The notes beneath the pieces were generated by a model that did no database searches, had not been told where the DNA came from, and was given only the letters and a program-made list of their open reading frames with translations. From Vishniacozyma victoriae (lineage: Eukaryota; Basidiomycota; Tremellomycetes; Tremellales; Bulleribasidiaceae), in NCBI GenBank assembly GCA_017654735.1, contig JADPYG010000001.1, forward strand, positions 682,001 through 746,000: a stretch of 64,000 nt of DNA. The letters run 5' to 3'. A program made the position numbers and the translations under genes. Shown piece by piece: positions 60,148 through 64,000 of the stretch. The first letter of the stretch is position 1. The number at the start of each line of letters is the position of its first letter.

Positions 60148-61769
60148 TTATGCTCTTGATTGACCGGCGAAATGCTTGAGAAGTTTCTCGGTCGCTGCGC
60201 TGAGACCTTCTGCAGGTAGAAGTAGTTCTCGGGGTTGTAGATGAGTCAGACGTGTTTCCAGCTCAGATCGGACTGCCGAGTCTATCATCAGCTCCGAATA
60301 TCAAGCGGGGACTTACCGTCAAATTCGTCCCAGATGACCTCTCCAGTCTCCGGGATGACGCTGACAATCGCGATCCTCGCCCGCTCATCATTCACTTGCC
60401 CTCCAAGAGGTCTCTCGGCGATAGACATGATCGCATTTGTTGGAGGAGAGGCCGTTCCCGGCAAGATCGGATCATCGGTAAGTGTTGACGAAGCGCCCAG
60501 CGAGGAATCATTGACGTATCTGAATCGTCAGCAATGTCTCCAACATTCAACTTACGTTGCAGCAGTATACAGCTGAGTGAGTTTTCGGGTAAAAGGAGCA
60601 TTTCGATTCTCGCCAATCTTCTTTAGTGCTGCCGTTTCGGTCTGCGTGACGACACCGACCTTGTGTCCCAGGGAAATGAGTTTCTTGACGTGGATGAGGA
60701 GTCGATGAGTTGGTATTGATGCGGTGTAGAAGTTTCGTGCCGGGAATCTGAAGGTCAGAGTGGTCCTGATTGATGATTTGCAACTTACGCTGCTATCCCC
60801 AGCTCACGAGAAGCGATCTATCATCAGTACAGAGTATCCACATATGCGGAATTGAGCTCACCTTGGCGTCTTCTCCGTGAAACTTGAACTTGTACCCGAC
60901 TGAGCCGTCAGCCCCGCTCAATGGGAGGTTGTAAGCAGAACGTACCCTCCATCATCAACAGTACATCCGGGTTCTGTGCCTTATGCTCCAGATATTGCTT
61001 CTCCAGAGGCGTATAAGTCTGACCACTCGGTCCGACCTCTTCAACCTTCTTCTTCCTGGCCGGAGCCTTCCCCTTTCCTTTCCCTTTGACCTCTTTGGCA
61101 CCATACTTGGCTGCCAGACTCTCGCCCAACTTATCTGCGGTCTTTTGACGCTCTTCCTCGGAATCCCCTCCGTCATCCACTGGTGGTGTCACGATTTCCT
61201 CCTCTTCATCTTCGATTCCAAGTTGACGTTTGGCTTCCAATGCAGCTGCCTCGTCCAAGGCTAGAGATCGACGACGAGGTATCAACGTTCCGCCAACGAC
61301 TTTACGATGCCATTCTTCATGTTTGGCTTGTTGAGCGGCAGTGCGGGCTTGACTTGCACGAGGTTCACTTTCCGATGTATATGTGAAGGTATCGAATGCT
61401 GAGCCGGCCTGACTGCGCGATGCTCCTTCTGGACGTGGGAGACGATAGTTTTGGAGAGGAGTTGGCGCGTTGGATGGTTCTCGAGATGCCGAGGGTTTGC
61501 GTGAGGGTCCGGCCGAGGGCAAAGGCTTGGCTGAGCCAAAGTAAGAAGACGTCTTTGGCTTCTTTGCCGGAGGTGGTGAACCCGTTACGTCGATAGGCTC
61601 ATCATCATCAAACACCTCAATTGCCTGAGTGGTAGCGGCGCCGCTAGCTCTTGGGGACGGTCGAGGCGGTGATTTGCGCTTGAAGAAGCTTGAGATGGAT
61701 TTCCTATCATCAGCCGAAGCTCAACAATATGCCTCACTGTGTACTGGGCTCTGCCTTTACTGGCGACAT
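60148..61769 (-). CDS. MSH3: MSH3 mismatch-repair protein, truncated after MutS domain II
   Basis: MSH3 pairs with MSH2 (MutS-beta) to repair insertion/deletion loops. The N-terminus [11 protein letters not shown] joins [20 protein letters not shown], giving the PCNA-binding PIP box QKSISSFF. A disordered linker follows, then MutS domain [41 protein letters not shown] (mispair-contacting Tyr-Lys kept), [20 protein letters not shown] and [20 protein letters not shown]. Part of domain II follows ([20 protein letters not shown] and [20 protein letters not shown]). After [18 protein letters not shown] comes TAA at 60150-60148. MSH3 usually exceeds 1,000 residues; this has about 430 and lacks the lever, clamp and ATPase. 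ArsH fills the space beyond, so the rest cannot be there. All junctions of the remaining exons are normal. Probably non-functional as a repair protein. Confidence 0.88.
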
Positions 61770-62077
61770 CGCCTTGTATGTATTGCGATGCTCATGGTCA
61801 TTCAAACGACGCCAAAGTGGAGGTGAGTTAATTAATGGATAGGCGTGCTGTGCCGAACTCGCTGCGCAAAGCGCAAGCCTATCGTTAGGCACGATCAGGC
61901 ACGCTGTGTAAGTGACGTCGTTGTACTCAAGTGGACCCAGGGAAACTTGGCAGGGGGATGGAAGGCGTTTTACCGACAAAGTCTTCTTTATAACATAACC
62001 TCGTCTCATTATCAATCCTTCACGCTTCATTCAATCACTTAATCACCTATCACAATCCACAACACAAATCAGCAACA
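61770..62077. promoter_or_regulatory. divergent promoter region MSH3 / PMP3
   Basis: About 310 bp. A TATAA box lies at 61989-61993, 85 bp before the PMP3 ATG, and a TGACGTCG (CRE-like) site is near 61913. Nothing else is visible. Confidence 0.5.
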
Positions 62078-62780
62078 ATGGCTTTCAGTGAGTTGCACTT
62101 GGCATACACTTCCATCCGAGATACGGGGGGGTGGCAAAGCAGGAGAGCGGTCAAAGGGTTAACCACTCCAAATCTTGAGAGGCAAATATGCTTATCTCGC
62201 CCTTATCGACTCCCACAAACTTTGCCTAAGTACATAAACTGACTTCTACAGCCTGTTCCGATATCTTCAAGATCATCTTGGCCATCATCCTACCCGTATG
62301 TCTCCCCAATCTGGCATGAAGACATGCACTGACCTCTCAGCCTCTCGGTGTCTTCTTTGAGCGAGGTTGTGGTGCCGATCTATTGAGTGAGTCATTCCCA
62401 TCCTAGGTCGGGGGCGGGGCATGAGTACCACCCGCTCCTCCGGGCTAGTGTATCTTCCTAGAGGATTCAAGCTAATCATCCAGTCAACATCCTTCTTACC
62501 AGTACGTCGCCTCTCGAAGTCCTTCACCCCCTTCTCCATGCTGCAATTCTCCTTCCCCATCCCTCTCCTCCTGATCCCTTCCTCCCGCCGCGGACATCCC
62601 GCAACAAGACAGTATCGGAGATGACCGACGAAACACCTTCAACCAGTCATCTCTCCCAACTTTCATCCAATTTCTTCGTTCCTTACTTTCTCCGAGTCCC
62701 AAGAGAGCCACGCTGATTTCCCAGTCCTCGGTTTCATCCCCGGTATCATTCACGCACTCTACATCATCCTGAAGTATTAG
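62078..62780 (+). CDS. PMP3: plasma membrane proteolipid 3 (PMP3)
   Basis: PMP3/RCI2 proteins are tiny two-span membrane proteins that affect membrane potential and salt tolerance. Five exons (62078-62087, 62252-62295, 62341-62386, 62484-62501, 62725-62780) add to 174 bases and give MAFTCSDIFKIILAIILPPL, GVFFERGCGADLLINILLTI and LGFIPGIIHALYIILKY, 57 residues, the usual length. The fourth exon is only 18 nt. Introns include some of 95-225 nt, so coding sequence is a quarter of the gene. A TATAA box 85 bp upstream fits strong expression. No doubt about identity. Confidence 0.94.
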
Positions 62781-63910
62781 GGGTCGTGCGGACGTCCTGG
62801 GGGCACTTAGAGAGCAAGGAGAAGTCTTAGGGAGGCGGATATATGAAATTTAGGATGTAAAGTATGAATTCATAATTTGTGCCACTTTCACCCGACTCGG
62901 TCGTACGCCTGCTGGATGATTGCTGGATTTAAGTCGCTCAACGATGTATTTGACAGTTCAGAGAGGCTCTGGTCCACTCGCTGACGATACCTAACCTTTG
63001 ACGTCGCCCAAGAATTTATCTATACCTTGGACCCCCCTATCGCAATGTTCTCCACTTGGCAATCGAGCACAATACCTGTGCTGCCTCCCGTCTTTATAGG
63101 CAGCCCCAGTCAGAGTTGACCGCCTGAAGCAGGTAATCTGGAGGGCAGAGAGCCCCAGATCGTCCCAATCAAAAGTAAGTGGTCAATCAACCCTTGCTGT
63201 ACGTCTGCTGATATCCAGGGAAAATGAACCCGGTATTCGGCAGTGTCAAACCACACCTCGCAAACGTACCGATTCCCAAGGACATACAGGCATTTCGACC
63301 AGCCACACTGTCTTGGGCTACGCGTGGAGAGCCAACAAGTACGACGGGATGCTCAAGGACGCCTGTCAGCTTAGTGGCTACTCCGTCGCTTTCGCCTCGC
63401 ACATCTACTCATTCTCGTAGCGCGACTCATCTTATCGCACGTCCCAACCTTGCTGACGTGCCAATATCGCTGGAGACCGGGAAGGCGATGGAGATATGAA
63501 TGGTGGGTGAGTTGATTGTAACGACAAGAAAGCGAGACGGTGGTGGGTTCTCCCGTACAGATTGGACAATGTTTGACCTTAAGTATGACATCAGCTTTTC
63601 TTGATAGGTATGGCAGAAAGATCTGTCAATGACAGAGATGTTCATAGATATCACTTTCAGCTGGCTAAGATCCCAGATGCAAGCGTCGTAAACTTCAAAT
63701 GATAGTAGCAATGCCCACCCCAGATAGTCGGTGAAATCGCCCAATTGGGAAATTTAATATCTCGAGCAGCATGGAAGCAAATGCGCGCGGTGGAGGCGGC
63801 TATCTGTTCAGCTAGAGTTCAGTCTGTTCTATATACTTTGGGCCTTCTTGTGCCCTGCTACCCATGACAGCCCTCTCGCTGCTGGTCTGATTGACCATAT
63901 ATACCACAAT
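62781..63910. other. gene-poor right-end region
   Basis: About 1.1 kb after PMP3 with no recognised gene. A convincing intron (GTAAGT at about 63173 to CTGATATCCAG at 63223) shows some plus-strand transcript; see the separate low-confidence entry. No transposon ends or tRNA were found. Confidence 0.45.
63224..63420 (+). CDS. possible exon of an unrecognised spliced gene
   Basis: Directly after an intron acceptor at 63223 two frames are open. One (ATG at 63229) reads MNPVFGSVKPHLANVP and on for 90 codons to 63499. The other has no ATG and reads ENEPGIRQCQTTPRKRTDSQ, GHTGISTSHTVLGYAWRANK and YDGMLKDACQLSGYSVAFAS, ending HIYSFS-stop near 63420. Neither matches a family I know, and the upstream exon has stops in the joining frame, so the structure is unresolved. 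It may be non-coding. Confidence 0.2.
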
Positions 63911-64000
63911 ATGGTACACCGTAAGCTCCCTCGCCCCTCGCTCAACCTCAGCTAACCAGCAGCACCCCCTAGCTCGGCACGCCCGGTCACTTCACGAACT
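63911..64000 (+). CDS. possible 5' end of a gene cut by the window edge
   Basis: ATGGTACACC at 63911 is followed by GTAAGCTCCC, and an acceptor CTAACCAGCAG at about 63961 joins it to an open frame (MVHHPLARHARSLHE) to the window end. A TATATA motif lies about 15 bases before the ATG. The splice signals fit the local style, but there are too few residues to identify it. Confidence 0.25.

Overview
The window is nuclear DNA from a basidiomycete fungus, most likely a tremellomycete (Cryptococcus/Kwoniella type). This placement is an inference. It rests on dense genes cut by many 42-60 nt introns with GTRNGT donors, a GCTGAY or GCTAAY branch point just before the AG, an intron-containing histone H4 gene, a fungal SCAP, and protein spellings typical of that group. 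No database search was possible.

Layout: 1-10,400 holds the Rab escort protein MRS6, SEC66 (Sec63 complex), a USP7/UBP15-type deubiquitinase with a long upstream gap, and the ribosome-assembly factor SSF1. 10,600-22,100 holds IVY1, a DUF300/TMEM184 membrane protein, the rRNA helicase SPB4, SCO1, an MRH-domain (ATG27/M6P-receptor-like) protein and the 49-kDa subunit of complex I. 22,300-29,150 holds a glutaminyl cyclase-type protein, QCR9, the PP2A B56 subunit RTS1 and mitochondrial bL19. 29,500-43,650 holds a PIN-domain protein with a Pro/Arg-Gly tail, SNF7, MAD2, SCAP, a PPIL1-type cyclophilin, ERV46 and histone H4. These are almost all single-copy housekeeping genes in head-to-head or tail-to-tail pairs. 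Respiratory chain and its assembly (SCO1, NDUFS2, QCR9), ER-Golgi-vacuole traffic (MRS6, SEC66, IVY1, ERV46, SNF7, SCAP) and ribosome assembly (SSF1, SPB4) recur, but the genes are not clustered as pathways.

From about 43,600 onward the region looks more accessory. After a 1.8-kb gap with a diverged 21-bp repeat and the GCV2 glycine decarboxylase gene come two related small proteins of unknown family (49,156-49,615 and 58,387-58,766), an unrecognised helical protein, an aldo/keto reductase, an F-box/WD40 protein, and an unrecognised gene followed directly by its own decayed tandem copy. Then come ArsH, an MSH3 that stops after its first two MutS domains, and PMP3, a 57-residue protein in five exons. 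The last kilobase has only weak gene signals.

The strongest leads are the truncated but otherwise well-spliced MSH3 ending 64 bases from ArsH, the tandem duplicate decaying at 57,420-57,931, the paired small-protein family, and a cluster of hairpins at about 7,898-8,019 that could be a structured RNA.
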